Source: Cynocephalus volans
Lineage: Eukaryota > Chordata > Mammalia > Dermoptera > Cynocephalidae
Assembly: GCF_027409185.1 (NCBI RefSeq)
Contig: NC_084462.1
Span: 157,715,490 to 157,779,489 of the forward strand
DNA: 64,000 bases
Direction of reading: 5' to 3'
How positions within the stretch are numbered: position 1 is the stretch's first letter; each line of letters starts with the position of its first letter. The position numbers and the translations under genes were made by a program. Below, piece after piece: positions 1 through 11,832 of this stretch. The notes beneath the pieces are model-generated. The model was not told the DNA's origin and did not search any database. It saw only the letters and a program-made list of their open reading frames with translations.

Positions 1-1656
1 CATTGCTTTGGCTATGCATGGTCTTTTATTATTCCATGTAAATGTCTGGATAGTTCTTTCCATTTCGGAGAAAAATGTCTTTGGAATTTTGATGGGGATT
101 GCATTGAATTTGTATATCACTTTGGGTAGTATAGACATTTTCACTATGTTGATTCTTCCAGTCCAAGAGCATGGGATATCTTTCCATCTTCTTGTATCCT
201 CTTTAATTTCTCTCAGCAGTGGTTTGTAGTTCTCATTATAGAGATTTTTCACCTCCTTGGTTAACTCAATACCTAAGTATTTTATTTTTTTGGTGGCTAT
301 TGTAAATGGGCAGGTTTTCTTGATTTCTCGTTCTGCATGTTCACTATTGGAGAAAAGAAATGCTACTGATTTTTGTGTGTTGATTTTGTATCCTGCTACT
401 GTGCTGAAATCATTTATCAATTCCAACAGGTTTTTTGTAGAGGTTTTAGGCTGTTCGATATATAGGATCATGTCATCTGCAAACAGGGACAGTTTGACTT
501 CATCTTTTCCAATCTGGATGCCCTTTATTTCCTTCTCTTCTCTGATGGCTCTGGCTAGTACTTCCAACACTATGTTGAATAGGAGTGGTGAGAGTGGGCA
601 TCCTTGTCTAGTTCCTGTTCTTAAAGGAAAAGCTTTCAGCTTTTCCCCATTCAGGATGATATTGGCAGTGGGTTTGTCATATATGGCTTTAATTATGTTG
701 AGATACTTTCCCTCTATACCTAACTTGTAGAGGGTCTTTGTCATGAATGAGTGCTGAACTTTATCAAATGCTTTTTCAGCATCTATAGAGATGATCATAT
801 GGTCCTTGTGTTTGAGTTTATTGATATGGTATATCACATTTATTGATTTGCGTATGTTGAACCAACCTTGCATCCCTGGGATGAATCCCACTTGATCGTG
901 GTGAATAATTTTACATATGTGTTGCTGTATTCTGTTTGCTAGTATTTTAGTGAGGATTTTTGCATCTATATTCATCAAGGATATCGGCCTGTAGTTTTCT
1001 TTTTTGGTTATATCTTTACCTGGTTTTGGTATCAGGATGATGTTTGCTTCATAGAATGAGTTTGGGAGATTTGCGTCTGTTTCAATCTTTTGGAATAGTT
1101 TGTAAAGAATCGATGTCAATTCCTCTTTGAATGTTTGGTAAAGTTCTGCTGTGAATCCATCTGGTCCTGGGCTTTTCTTTGTTGGGAGCCTTCTGATAAC
1201 AACTTCAATCTCCTTTATTGTTATTGGTCTGTTCAAATTTTCTGTGTCTTCATGGTTCAGTTTTGGGAGCTTGTGTGTGTCCAGAAATTTATCCATTTCC
1301 TCCAGATTTTCAAATTTGTTGGCGTATAGTTGTTTATAGTAGTTTCAAATGATTCCTTGTATTTCAGATGAATCAGTTGTAATATCGCCTTTTTCATTTC
1401 TAATTTTTGTTATTTGAGTCTTCTCTCTTCTTTTTTTTGTTAGCCATGCTAATGGTTTGTCAATTTTATTTATCTTTTCAAAAAACCAACTTTTGGATTC
1501 ATTGATCTTTTGAAATGTTTTTTTGGTTTCAATTTCATTCAGTTCTGCTCTGATCTTAATGATTTCTTTCCGTCTGCTAACTTTAGGTTTGGATTGTTCT
1601 TGTTTTTCTAGTTCTTTAAGGTGAAGTGTTAGGTTGTTCACTTGCCATCTTTTCAT
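1..1656 (-). pseudogene. L1 ORF2 reverse transcriptase domain, partial and broken
   Basis: The - strand encodes the linker and reverse transcriptase region of L1 ORF2. The catalytic FADDM box is readable at 469-483, with typical L1 flanking residues. The segment 1345-1656 keeps a short open frame from the Z/linker part (basic, rich in K and E), but the rest is split among frames. The C-terminal part lies beyond position 1. No function is expected. Confidence 0.88.
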
Positions 1657-1880
1657 TCTTCTGAGGTGAGCATTTAATGCAATAAATTTCCCCCTTAATA
1701 CTGCTTTTGCAGTATCCCACAGGTTTTGGTATGATGTATCATTATTTTCATTAGTTTCAATAAATTTTTTGATTTCCTGCTTGATTTCTTCTTGGACCCA
1801 TATGTCATTAAGTAGAATGCTGTTTAATTTCCATGTGTTTGTATAGTTTCCAGAGTTTCGTTTGTTATTAATTTCTAGTT

Positions 1881-2325
1881 TTAATCCATTGTGGTCTGAG
1901 AAAATACATAGGATAATTCCAAGTTTTTGAATTTGTTGAGACTTGATTTGTGACCTAATATGTGATCTATCCTGGAGAATGATCCATGTGCTGATGAGAA
2001 GAATGAATATTCTGAGGTTGTTGGATGGAATGTTCTGTAGATATCTGCCAATTCCAATTGGTCTAGAGTATTGTTTAGATCTTGTGTTTCTCTACTGATT
2101 CTTTGCCTAGATGATCTGTCTAATATTGACAGTGGGGTGTTCAGGTCCCCTGCTATTATGGTATTAGTGTCTATTTCCTTCTTTAGGTCTAATAGAGTTT
2201 GTTTTATAAATCTGGCTGCTCCAACATTGGGTGTGTACATATTTATGATTTTTATGTCTTCTTGATGGATCAGTCCTTTTATCATTAAGTAGTGTCCCTC
2301 ATTGTCTCTCTTTCCCCTTTCCTTG
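1881..2325 (-). pseudogene. L1 ORF2 endonuclease domain, partial
   Basis: Translation of the - strand gives an apurinic-like endonuclease segment. The GDLNTPL motif is at 2133-2150 (its D and N belong to the active centre of this family), and an SRIDHILG motif follows. The first roughly 90 residues of ORF2 are missing because the element is truncated at about 2325. The open stretch ends in a stop at 1881; homology resumes toward the RT in other frames. In an intact L1 this domain nicks target DNA. Here it cannot form a complete enzyme. Confidence 0.88.
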
Positions 2326-2334
2326 AACCAGAGC

Positions 2335-2545
2335 ATGAACTTGCCAGAGACCCAGATTTGCCATGCCAGTGAGAAAGATTCCCTGGGGGATGACAGAAGA
2401 AGGTGCAAAGAACCTGGATTCCTGAATGATCAGGTGGAGCAGAGCCTCTTGCCAACTTGGAATGAGTACCTCAAGTGAGAAAGAAAGAAATTTCTGTCTT
2501 TTTTAAGCCACTAAATTATTGTGTTTCATCAAGTCTAAGATGTGA
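2335..2545 (+). mobile_element. MLT1/MaLR-type LTR 3' fragment
   Basis: The stretch has the 3' pattern of mammalian MaLR LTRs: an AGAGCC..CTTGCCAACTTGGAA block, then an AAGAAA-rich segment, then TTTTAAGCCACTAAATTATTG. It is a short solo fragment between the L1 and the RPL13A pseudogene. The exact MLT1 subfamily cannot be set by eye. Confidence 0.6.
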
Positions 2546-2699
2546 GTTTTTTCATAGTCTAACATCTCAGAAATCCCCATGGCGCCATTGGCCAAGCAGT
2601 GGTCATCAAAGGCCACCTTTAAGGTATGCCAGGCCCAGGAAAATATTTTTCGTGGAACTCCTGTCTATATAAATAAATTAATTTAAAGTTAACATATTG

Positions 2700-3289
<590 letters not shown>

Positions 3290-3300
3290 TTAACGTATTG

Positions 3301-5469
3301 CAAAATTCATAGATCCTTGTAAGGCATAGTGATTTATCAATGAAAACTTAGAATACTGGGTAGAGAAGAGGTGCCTGTGTTTTTATTTGTTTATTGTGCA
3401 ATCGATGAAGATTCTTCCTAGTGGCCAGGTACCTTTCCTTCCTGTTTTGATCCGGAAACCCTCTCTTCATAATTTCACATCTCCCACCATGAGAAAACAA
3501 TAGCAACACATTATTATGCTGGCTAAATACTGGACACATAATATTATTCTTTGAAGAACATTATGCCAATATTCTACCTCAGCCTTTACCTGCCTTTGTC
3601 GCATATTATCATTTGATGTTTATTGAGGCTTCGTCTTTGTTCTAGAAATTGTGTATTGCATGGAAGTGATGTTTTGTGGTCTTTTAATAGGGATCCTATG
3701 TGTTTTCCCTCCCACACACCCTCTTTGGCTAAAGCTAATGCTGAAAGAGGGATTTTTAAACACATAACAGTGGCAATGAAACACTTCTATTTTGTTTTGT
3801 AACAGCCTTATTGAGGTGTGATTCACATATCATACCATTCACCCTTTGAAAGCTCACAACTCAGTGGTTTTTAATATGTTCAGGGTTAACACTTTGGTTT
3901 TGAACTTAGAATATATGAGTGCTCAGACCAGAAAATCCAGTTTCTACAGTTTCTTTCACCATCTGAAGAAGGTGAAAAATCAATTGCTGACTTGTCCAGG
4001 CCTTGGGCAGGTCCCATCGTTTTGGAGGTCGCCCTGGTGCATTGCTGGAGTCCCATTTTCCAGTCAACTGAGAGGCAGGCCCTCCACCAGGGTCGCCCAC
4101 CCTGACCCACGTTCTCGAGGAGCACGGTGCTGCTGTGGGGGATGTCCTCGCCAGCCGTTCCCTTTCCCAGGCTGTTCCAGGATGCTCCCAGGGCTGAGGT
4201 GTTCGCCTTGCATCGCGGGGTGGGACTCACTGCGGGAATGAGAGTTGGGAATGGACGTCAGGGAGGAGGAGGATAAGTCTTCCCTCATCGCCTGGGAGGT
4301 GAGGGATGCAAGGGGAGAGTGCAGGAGCTTGCATGGCCAGCTTGGGGGAAATGAGGGGAATCGTGGCTCCCATCCTCCCTGGGCCAAGACCTTCACCTCA
4401 GGGGGGCTGTTGCAAGACCACAAAGAAAGGGGCCAGCAAAGGTGACGTGAAGGGGTGAGCAATAGTCCGCAAGATCTACAGGGACAAATACACAGAAACA
4501 ACAAAAAGGACAAGGTTCTGAGTGGGAAATGGCAGATAATGGGACAAGAGCCTATCAAAATAAATCTAAGGCCAATCTTTTTTTTTTAAAGGCCAATCAT
4601 CATCGAATATTGAGAGCTTCATATAGCCCTCCACGAATGTGGCCAAAAGTTTGGGAGGCAGGGGAGGGGTGCGTAGAATTAGAGCTGCCCTTGCTGCTGG
4701 GGTTGGGTTGGGCCTTTGGTGGAGGCCAGTCATGCCACAAGACATTTTTAAAGGCCAAATTTACAACCATTTAGTGGCACAGGCTGGACTATGCAAGGAT
4801 ATGACTCAAATGGCACTCCTTTTTTTATGATAATAAATTTTTGTGCCAATGTTGAGTGAGCTTTGGGTATAGGCAGGGACTCTGCTTGTCCTGGTTTAAG
4901 CAATCTGGTGTTTGTCACTTTTTGCACATGCAGGATCTTTCTGGTAAGATCAAGAAAGTGCCAGCATCAAAACTTGAAGAAAGAATGTCTGTAGCTTGGA
5001 AAGAATCCCAAAGATAATAGTGAAATATTCTTTTAAGATATGTTACGTCACCGATGCTCTTGACGTGAAGGATGGTATTATTGGGGAGAGCACAGCAATG
5101 ATTCTGAGATGAAAGTGGTTCAGGAGAGGTGGGCTCTGAAGGTGGAAGGGGACTTCGATGCTCAGTGTCAGTGAGCACACACATATTTATTACATAGTCA
5201 TTCTTCTCCCCTCTGGGTCTAGGCCTGGCATCACCAGACTGGATTGTTTCCACTGTGTCTTAAGACAAGGAAGTATGTCAGGATGGATTCTGTCAGTTCT
5301 GGGCCTCACAGTTGTGCTGGAGACATGATGTGTGGGCAGAGCCACTTGCGGAAAAGACTCCATCAGCCTAGAGAAAGCCTCATGGATGTGGTTGAGCTGC
5401 TGTGATTTCTTCCAGCTTCCCTCTAGAGAATAACGCCTTATAGCTTGCAAAGCACTTCTCATAACCCTG
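3301..5469. other. Intergenic; mostly unrecognised
   Basis: No gene is supported. About 3785-3900 looks like an old L1M 3' fragment (TTATTGAGGTGTGATTCACATA pattern). 4000-4560 is moderately GC-rich with several short overlapping frames on both strands, none of which resembles a known protein. 4800-5200 shows nothing I recognise. Confidence 0.5.
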
Positions 5470-5600
5470 GGGAAAAGGGCAGACATTATCATCACTCCAT
5501 TTTAGAAATGATAAATGTCTTGAAAAGGTGAAGGGACTTTCTCAGGATCCCAGCTGGTAAGTGGCAGAGCCTGAATTCAATTGCCATCTTTAGTGCCACT
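5470..5600 (-). repeat. MIR SINE fragment
   Basis: The stretch CCATTTTAGAAATGATAA ... CCAGCTGGTAAGTGGCAGAG ... CTGAATTCAA is the reverse complement of the mammalian-wide MIR core and 5' part. It is old and diverged. Confidence 0.75.
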
Positions 5601-7299
5601 TAGTGCCACACCCTGAGCTCTCCTTTCACAGCAATCCCACTTCTATCTGTCTTTTGCATTATCTGGATTGAAATTGTCTTGTTTGTTTTGGGGGGACGGC
5701 GGTGGATGTTTCTTAGAGTCTTCAGAGAAAATTCTTGTAGAGCAAGAATTCTGTTTGACAAAACACTGCTAAATTTTGGACCACAACCGTTGCTAATTTA
5801 TCCTGTGATGGCATTCTCACAGATTGCCCATGAGATGGGAGCTTTCATGCATTATATCTCTTATGGAAACAAGAGGTGCCTTTAAGAGTGGAATAGGTAG
5901 TTTTGACCTCATTTTCAAGTTATAAGAGAAATGCCCAGTAGTCCTGGATTTTATGAATTATGGAATAGAGTTTACAGACCACCACCACACCCAACCACAC
6001 CCCCAAAATATTAGTAACTACTTGCATCAGTTGACACAGTTTTGCTATTTTGTATTGAAGTAGGAGGGTTTTGAGTTTTATTTGTATGGTTTTGTTTGGG
6101 CGCAGAGCTCCCTGGAGAGAAAGATAAGGGTAATGGAAGGAATTGATGAGCCGTCATCTTCCATCTTGGCTTGAGGGTTCATTTCCAGCCCCAGTGAGGG
6201 AAGAGTTAGGGTGATAAATGGAAGAGGAGTTATCATGTAAGACTTTGAACGACTAAAGATATAAGCAGATTTGCTTTGGGACACAGATAATAAAGTACAA
6301 CTAATTAGTGAGAAGGTCCCCATTGCCCCATCCCACCCTCTACTTTGGCAACTTGCAAGCTTACAGTGACCCCAGGAGAGAAGGGAGAGAATATTGTTCC
6401 CAGGAGGGCAACAAGAGTGACCACTATGAGGCCAATGTTCTTACAGAGGACACAGACACTGATGCCATACCCTGTTTTAGGGGGTGTGTGAACAGCAGAC
6501 CATCAATGGGGGAGGCTGAAGTGGAAGAACATAGTGGGAGAAACTTAAGGGGCTTCCAGAAATAACTGAGGAAGAATTGGCAAGGGGAGGGGACGAGTAG
6601 TAAGTTCCATAGACCTTCAGTAGGGGCTCAGAGTTAATGAAACTTAGGTCTGGACATCAATATGATTTTCTTGGCACCCACAGGCTAGTGAAGTCTGGTA
6701 ATGGGGTATGTGAGACACTGCATGTTATTTCTCTCTTCTGTATGTTATTCAACTTAAAAAATTCTGTCTTCAGTGAAGATACAATGAAAAATGCTGACCA
6801 TGCCGACTGGGCCAAATGTAATTATCTGGGGCAGGCCCCCCTTTTCCCCCCTGCCCCCCCACTGGCTGATTGCCTGCCTCCCCTGACCCTTCTAGGGAGG
6901 GCCATAGTAGAGAGGAATCCATCAGAAACTGTTCCAAGGGCAGCAGCTGAAAAAGTCTAGCTACAGGGTTTCAGTGGGGTGGGGGAGGAAAATAGTTTTT
7001 TTCTTTGTTTGGCTAGTGATTAGGTATGACTTGTTAAAGGCTTCTGAGCACTAGGGTATTAGGCAAACATTTTTGCTATTTCAACTGAAGTTGAAATGAA
7101 GAGGAAATATGGGGTAAAATGCAGTGTAAAGGATTCAGATTAGAGCAATAAAGGATTTCCCAACATCAAAGGGCAACAGATTCTCTGCTCTAGGCCCATT
7201 TTTAAAGATAAATAGAGAGGCCTCCCCTGTTGGCCAACCTTCCAGGTCTAGTTTAAATCTCTCTTTGCCTATCTTTTCCTGAGTTCCCACCCTTTACCT
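5601..7299. other. Intergenic, nothing recognised
   Basis: Both strands were read for this interval. Only short chance frames occur and no family resemblance is seen. A C-rich tract lies at about 6836-6862. Confidence 0.5.
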
Positions 7300-7460
7300 A
7301 AACTAATTGATCTTCTGATGTGTTCCCACATCTTTATTACAGCACTTATAAAACTCATCTGTGAACTTCTCAGGGGTAGAGACTGGGTTTTATGCTTTAT
7401 TGTGTCCCTAACCCTCAGGAGGTACATAGTACCTAGTAAATGTTGGTTGATTTGATGATA
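7300..7460 (+). repeat. L2 LINE 3' end
   Basis: The sequence follows the L2 3' pattern: a GGGGTAGAGACTGGGTTTTAT block, then CCTAACCCTCAGGAGG, then TACCTAGTAAATGTTGGTTGA. It is an ancient mammalian-wide copy. Confidence 0.65.
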
Positions 7461-8589
7461 AGTGAAAAACTGCCTTGAGACAGGAGAATGTTAGTGCTCA
7501 TCCGACTAATATGTGTTAGCACTTTTTGAGCTTCATAAGCTGTTATGAAATGAGGATGCATAAGGAAAATGTCTATACAGTGAATGATCTCATACAGTTC
7601 CCTTCTATCCTTTGTCCCCTTCCTTGTCTGACACTGAATTGGGAAGCAAAGGTCAGGGGCTCCATAGGAAGACAAGAGGTCTGGATAATTTTTTGAGGAA
7701 TCTCAGGAAACTGGATGGTGAGGAAAACGGTTGAGAAGCAGGTCCTGCACAAGGGTTGGGAAGGCAAGCAGAGAAACCCAGGTGTGCCAGCCAAAGGTGG
7801 TGGAGGAGAGTGCTCATGCCGCAGTACAACAATCCATAAAAGCTTCCCGTATTCTGAGTCTCAATACAGTGCACTCAGAAGGAGCATCTAAATAAATGTG
7901 CACCAACAGTGTCGGGGAACGGTCACTTCACACCGTGCCTTGGCACCTTCCTGAGATGAAGATGATGCCAAACCAATTCATCACACAAGTCAACTCATGG
8001 GAAAGAGGCTAGTCAAATCCCAGGCTCTGTCTAGCAACTGCCTCTCCAGTGGGAAAGAAGTTAGCTCAAGTGATCAAAGGACTCCCTACAGCAAGATTTG
8101 AGACATGTCTAAGTCCCTCCTTAAGTGGAGAGAGGCAGTCACACTGCTGCAATGTAGACAAAGAAAGGCAAGGGGCTTTTTTAAAAACTGGAATGTGTAA
8201 AATAGAGGTAGGGAGGCTGTGAACATCACAGCAGCAATTATGCAGAAAGACTGCAGTACAGGCACAGGGCAGCACCACCCTATCTGATCACATTGGCAGT
8301 GTCATATTCCAACAAGAGCTGTTTAAGAGCTGCTAATTACTTAGATTCCAATAAGAGCTATGTCTTAAAAGTGATTACACTTTTTGATTACAGCGTTTTG
8401 AACTGATTGCAGCTGTAAGCTATAAAGGAAGGAATCTAAATAGAAGCAAAAATTCCTCTGATGAAAGAGAAAGGGTCTTTTCCAAATAAAAATACCTTTA
8501 TTTTACATACACATACAGCTATCTGTTTCACCTGTGTAAACAAATGATTTACACATTAAACATATAAGAATGTACACTAAATTTTAAGT

Positions 8590-8700
8590 TTCCTGAGACA
8601 AGGGATCACACTTGTTCACCTTTATAATTCCTTACAGTATCTGGCATCGTACCTGGCATATAGAAGATGCTTACTGAATTGAATTTAATTGAAGCAATTG
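8590..8700 (+). repeat. L2/CR1-like LINE 3' end
   Basis: GAGACAAGGGATCACACTTG, then TCTGGCATCGTACCTGGCAT and a GATGCTTACTGAATTGAAT tail match the terminal pattern of L2-class LINEs. 7461-8589 to its left holds no recognisable feature. Confidence 0.55.
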
Positions 8701-8925
8701 CTGTATTAATGATTCGATCAGATAATTGTCATTTGTTACAATAATGAACTGCTATAGAATTGAATACTGGGGAAAAGCAATAAAAAAGTCCATTTTAATA
8801 GCTTCAAATCCAGGAAAACATACCTATTTTTCTAGAAACCCAAAAGAAATATGCAAATACATTCTTGAAAGGAAAGCCAACTACTCCACATCCCACAAGG
8901 AGACCATGTTGATTGCGCTGTGTGA

Positions 8926-8938
8926 GTTGCTAGGCAAC
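8926..8938. promoter_or_regulatory. Palindromic X-box (RFX-type) motif
   Basis: GTTGCTAGGCAAC is a near-perfect palindrome matching the RFX X-box pattern (GTNRCC spacer RGYAAC) with one mismatch. It stands alone in intergenic DNA about 14 kb upstream of CIPC, so a role is only a possibility. Confidence 0.35.
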
Positions 8939-9843
8939 CACTTGGTAATTCCCCATGTAATAGAGACGAACCTGTCATCTGCTTTCTTGGCTAAATATGA
9001 CATGAGGAGACAACAGGTAAAGGACAGCTCAGAGCATCTGCACCTAGATGACACAATCACTCCTGCTTATGTGTGATGACATTGGAGAAAATCCCCATGC
9101 CCTGTCAGAAATTGCTGGAGGGAGAATTTCATTAAACTATTAGTGCAAGACTTCGTGGTGAATTTTCTTGGATTTACCCTGTGGGTAAATCCTGTGGGTT
9201 ACCCTGTTTTCCCTGTCCACAAAGCAGGAGACCAAAAGCACTGTAGTTCTGCATGTGGATGGCTGTCAATTCAATAAGGACTTCAAATCAGTGTGTCCCA
9301 TGACTCCAGCTGGGATGAGACTTTACTAGATAAAAGCAGCCTTTTAAACCTTAAAAAGGACACTCAACGTCTTCAATGAAACCCAAGTTCTGGGTGAATA
9401 AACCACACCTTTTTATACCTGAGGAAAATGCTTTTAGTAATTTGCACATGATTTCAAAGGTACTTTAGACAAATGAGCTCCCTTGTAAAGACTCCACTCC
9501 ACTGTAGGTATTGACATTGTAGTCTTTAAAAAAGGCTGAAAACACCATAAAGCACTGGAGAATGAATAAAGGTCTCAAAGCTGACATTAAGCAAGAAAAA
9601 GATAAATTTAAATCCCACTTCAAATCTGGAAAGCTAAGAGGACTAATCTTTTTCATTCGAATTTTCAAAAGGACCTCCCCCCTAACCAATTTAAAAAAAA
9701 AAATGTGGCCCACCCCACTCAAATATCATAGTTTAGTCTTCTTCAGAAATTGACAGCTTGCTTTCCAGTCTCCTGTTTGAGGTTTAATTTGGAGAGCTTG
9801 GACTCTGGGATCAGGCAATCAGTTGGACAGAAAGCAGATTCTG

Positions 9844-10016
9844 GGCCGACCCATGGCTCACTTGGGAGAGTGTGGTGCTGATAACACCAAGGCCATGGGT
9901 TTGGATCCTATATAGGGATGGCCAGTTAGCTCACTTGGGAGAGCGTGGTGCTGACAACACCAAGTCAAGGGTTAAGATCCCCTTACCTGTCATCTTTAAA
10001 AAAAAAAAGAAAGAAA
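9844..10016 (+). mobile_element. Dimeric CYN-type tRNA-Ile SINE
   Basis: Two tandem tRNA-like units are visible. Each carries an A-box-like GGCTCACTTGGGAGAG or AGCTCACTTGGGAGAG and the block GTGGTGCTGA.AACACCAAG. The first ends in a B-box-like GGGTTTGGATCC and the second in GGGTTAAGATCC. An A-rich tail follows. A perfect 14-bp target duplication, GAAAGCAGATTCTG, occurs at 9830-9843 and 10017-10030. The body resembles tRNA-Ile, as in colugo CYN SINEs. Confidence 0.9.
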
Positions 10017-10030
10017 GAAAGCAGATTCTG

Positions 10031-11559
10031 AATGAAGATAAAATCAACCAGGTGGTTTTGACAAACAACTGGGCATGACTTCAACCAATTATCTGCTGCC
10101 TTTCATCCAACCCGTTGTGATGCTGTCTTACGCAAGATGGGCTGGCTATCCTGTGGAATGAAGCTTTGCTTCCCCGAGGCTGCAGAGAGGAGTGCTGGCA
10201 TGTGAAGTCCTCCAGCACATCTCTGTGTGCAAAGTACAGCCACTACATCTGTCACCTCTACTGACTACCAGGTTTTATAAGATTCTTCATGGAATTCCAA
10301 ATAGAGTCAGCCATGAGCCAAATCACATGTTAGGGAGGAGGATTCAAGGGCATTCTTGAGCAAATACCCAGAATGGAAAAGTCCCTCCACTGACTCTGAA
10401 GGGCAGGAAGAACAACGGAGGCTCTGGAATTTCTTTGCAGAATTACAAGTGTAGAGCAAAACCTGTGGGAATCAGCAGCTATCTTCATTCCCCCTTTCCC
10501 TGGTGGCCACATGTAGTTGTGTGCAAAAGGCCTGGAGGTGAGTGAGAACATGGAGGTGGGTGAGAGCAGAGCGTGTCAGGAAACTCACAAAAGGAGAGCT
10601 CTAGTCTGCCCTTGCACCAGTGGCCCTGGAAGCTACTCCCCTGCTTGGTGGCATCTTCTCCTTCTCTAGAGTCCTGTCAGTGATGTGTGAGCCCACTGTT
10701 AAATATGCAGGAAGTGTGGGTCCCACTGATATCAAGTTGGTTGAACACGCTTTATGCAGAATTTGCTTTGTGGGACAAAACCATTAGATATAATCCCACT
10801 CCTTAAAGAGCTTAGACTATAGTGGGGTAGACAGACAGGTACTCAAGAAATTACAGTGCAATCCAGTCTCAATCAAGCTACAAGAGGCACAACGTACTCG
10901 ATTTTGTGAATAATTAATTCCTGTTGGTTCCTGCTCTTGGGCTTTGCAGCCAGCTTCCTTGTACTGAAATGGTAAGTTCCACTAAAGAGCCCCAGTTCCA
11001 TTTGGCTTTCTGTTTTGGTGACCAGCATTCCCAGCCTTTTGTCAATCCTATGCTGATGAACTGGGATCCATAGGCTGTTTACACAAGGGAGGGAAGCCTA
11101 TGAGGGAAGCCAAGGAGAACCTACAAGCCAAAAATCAAATGGTTCCCTCAAAGGGGCAACTGAACATCTTTCTGGGTCACCAGAAAGAGAGAAGCCGTGA
11201 ATTTAAATCAATGACTTCATATTCAGTGGGGCAGATATTTTTTTAAATCTTTTCACTAAAAAGATCTAGATGGGGGTGTCTAACATGTACAGGCAGCTTC
11301 TGAGTAGTTTGGGAAGATATGTCGGTTGAAATCAGTATATACCACACACATACAACAAATATTTCTACCATGTGCAGAGTGCAAGAAAAAGACCAGCTGG
11401 TGTTTTCTGTGAAGTTTGCCTTTATAGTGCCCAGCCTCCATTCTTGGAATCTTTCCCACGCAGCAAGCACCCGTCCTTAGTGTTTCTGGCACCCCACTGA
11501 CCTCCTCCTTAGCACAGCAGGAAAGGGTGTGGTATTGCCCATTTCCACTTTAAACACAG
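10031..11559. other. Intergenic, mostly unrecognised
   Basis: No gene is supported. About 10735-10900 (GGTTGAACACGCTTTATGCA to AGACAGACAGGTACT) looks like an ancient mammalian-wide interspersed repeat. The remainder shows nothing recognisable. Confidence 0.45.
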
Positions 11560-11832
11560 AGGTGGTCCAGCAGAGTGGCTATGAGCAAAGACTCTGGAAT
11601 TCAAATCCCGGCTCCACCACTTACCAATGGTGACCTTGGCAAGTGACATGGCCTCTGTACCTTAACTTCCTGCTCTGTAAAGAGAAAATGATGATACTAT
11701 GTCCCTTTTATGGGACTGTGGGAAGATCTAGGACTACTACACATATCTCATAGGATGCTGGGAGGATTAAATGAGTAAATCTAGGCAAATCACTTAGGAC
11801 AGTGGCAAGTAAAAACTTGTTAGTTGTTATGA
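11560..11832 (+). repeat. MIR SINE, nearly full length
   Basis: The MIR order is clear: CAGAGTGGCTATGAGCA, ACTCTGGAATTCAAATCC, GGCTCCACCACTTACC, TGACCTTGGCAAGT, then GGATTAAATGAGTAAAT and AGGACAGTGGCAAGTA. Some 45 nt of extra sequence sits near the middle. Confidence 0.85.

Larger units (their letters stand above)
1..2325 (-). mobile_element. LINE-1 (L1), 5'-truncated, antisense
   Basis: This is a LINE-1 retrotransposon on the - strand that runs off the left edge, so its 3' end is outside the window. Read on the - strand it carries part of ORF2: endonuclease domain near 1881-2325 and reverse transcriptase from about 1650 down to 1. L1 similarity stops near 2325, before the first part of the endonuclease, so the copy is 5'-truncated and lacks ORF1 and the 5' UTR. 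The reading frame is broken by several stops and shifts. It is a dead fossil copy; subfamily not determined. Confidence 0.93.

Noticed and set aside
4000-4560. GC-rich segment with frames on both strands, possible second retrocopy
   Set aside because: No protein family could be recognised in any frame, no poly-A tail or target duplication was found.
8726-9076. 116-codon open frame starting MSFVTIMNCYRIEYW
   Set aside because: No recognisable domain, AT-rich composition, no splice context and no match to a protein I know. A frame of this length is possible by chance in AT-poor-stop sequence.
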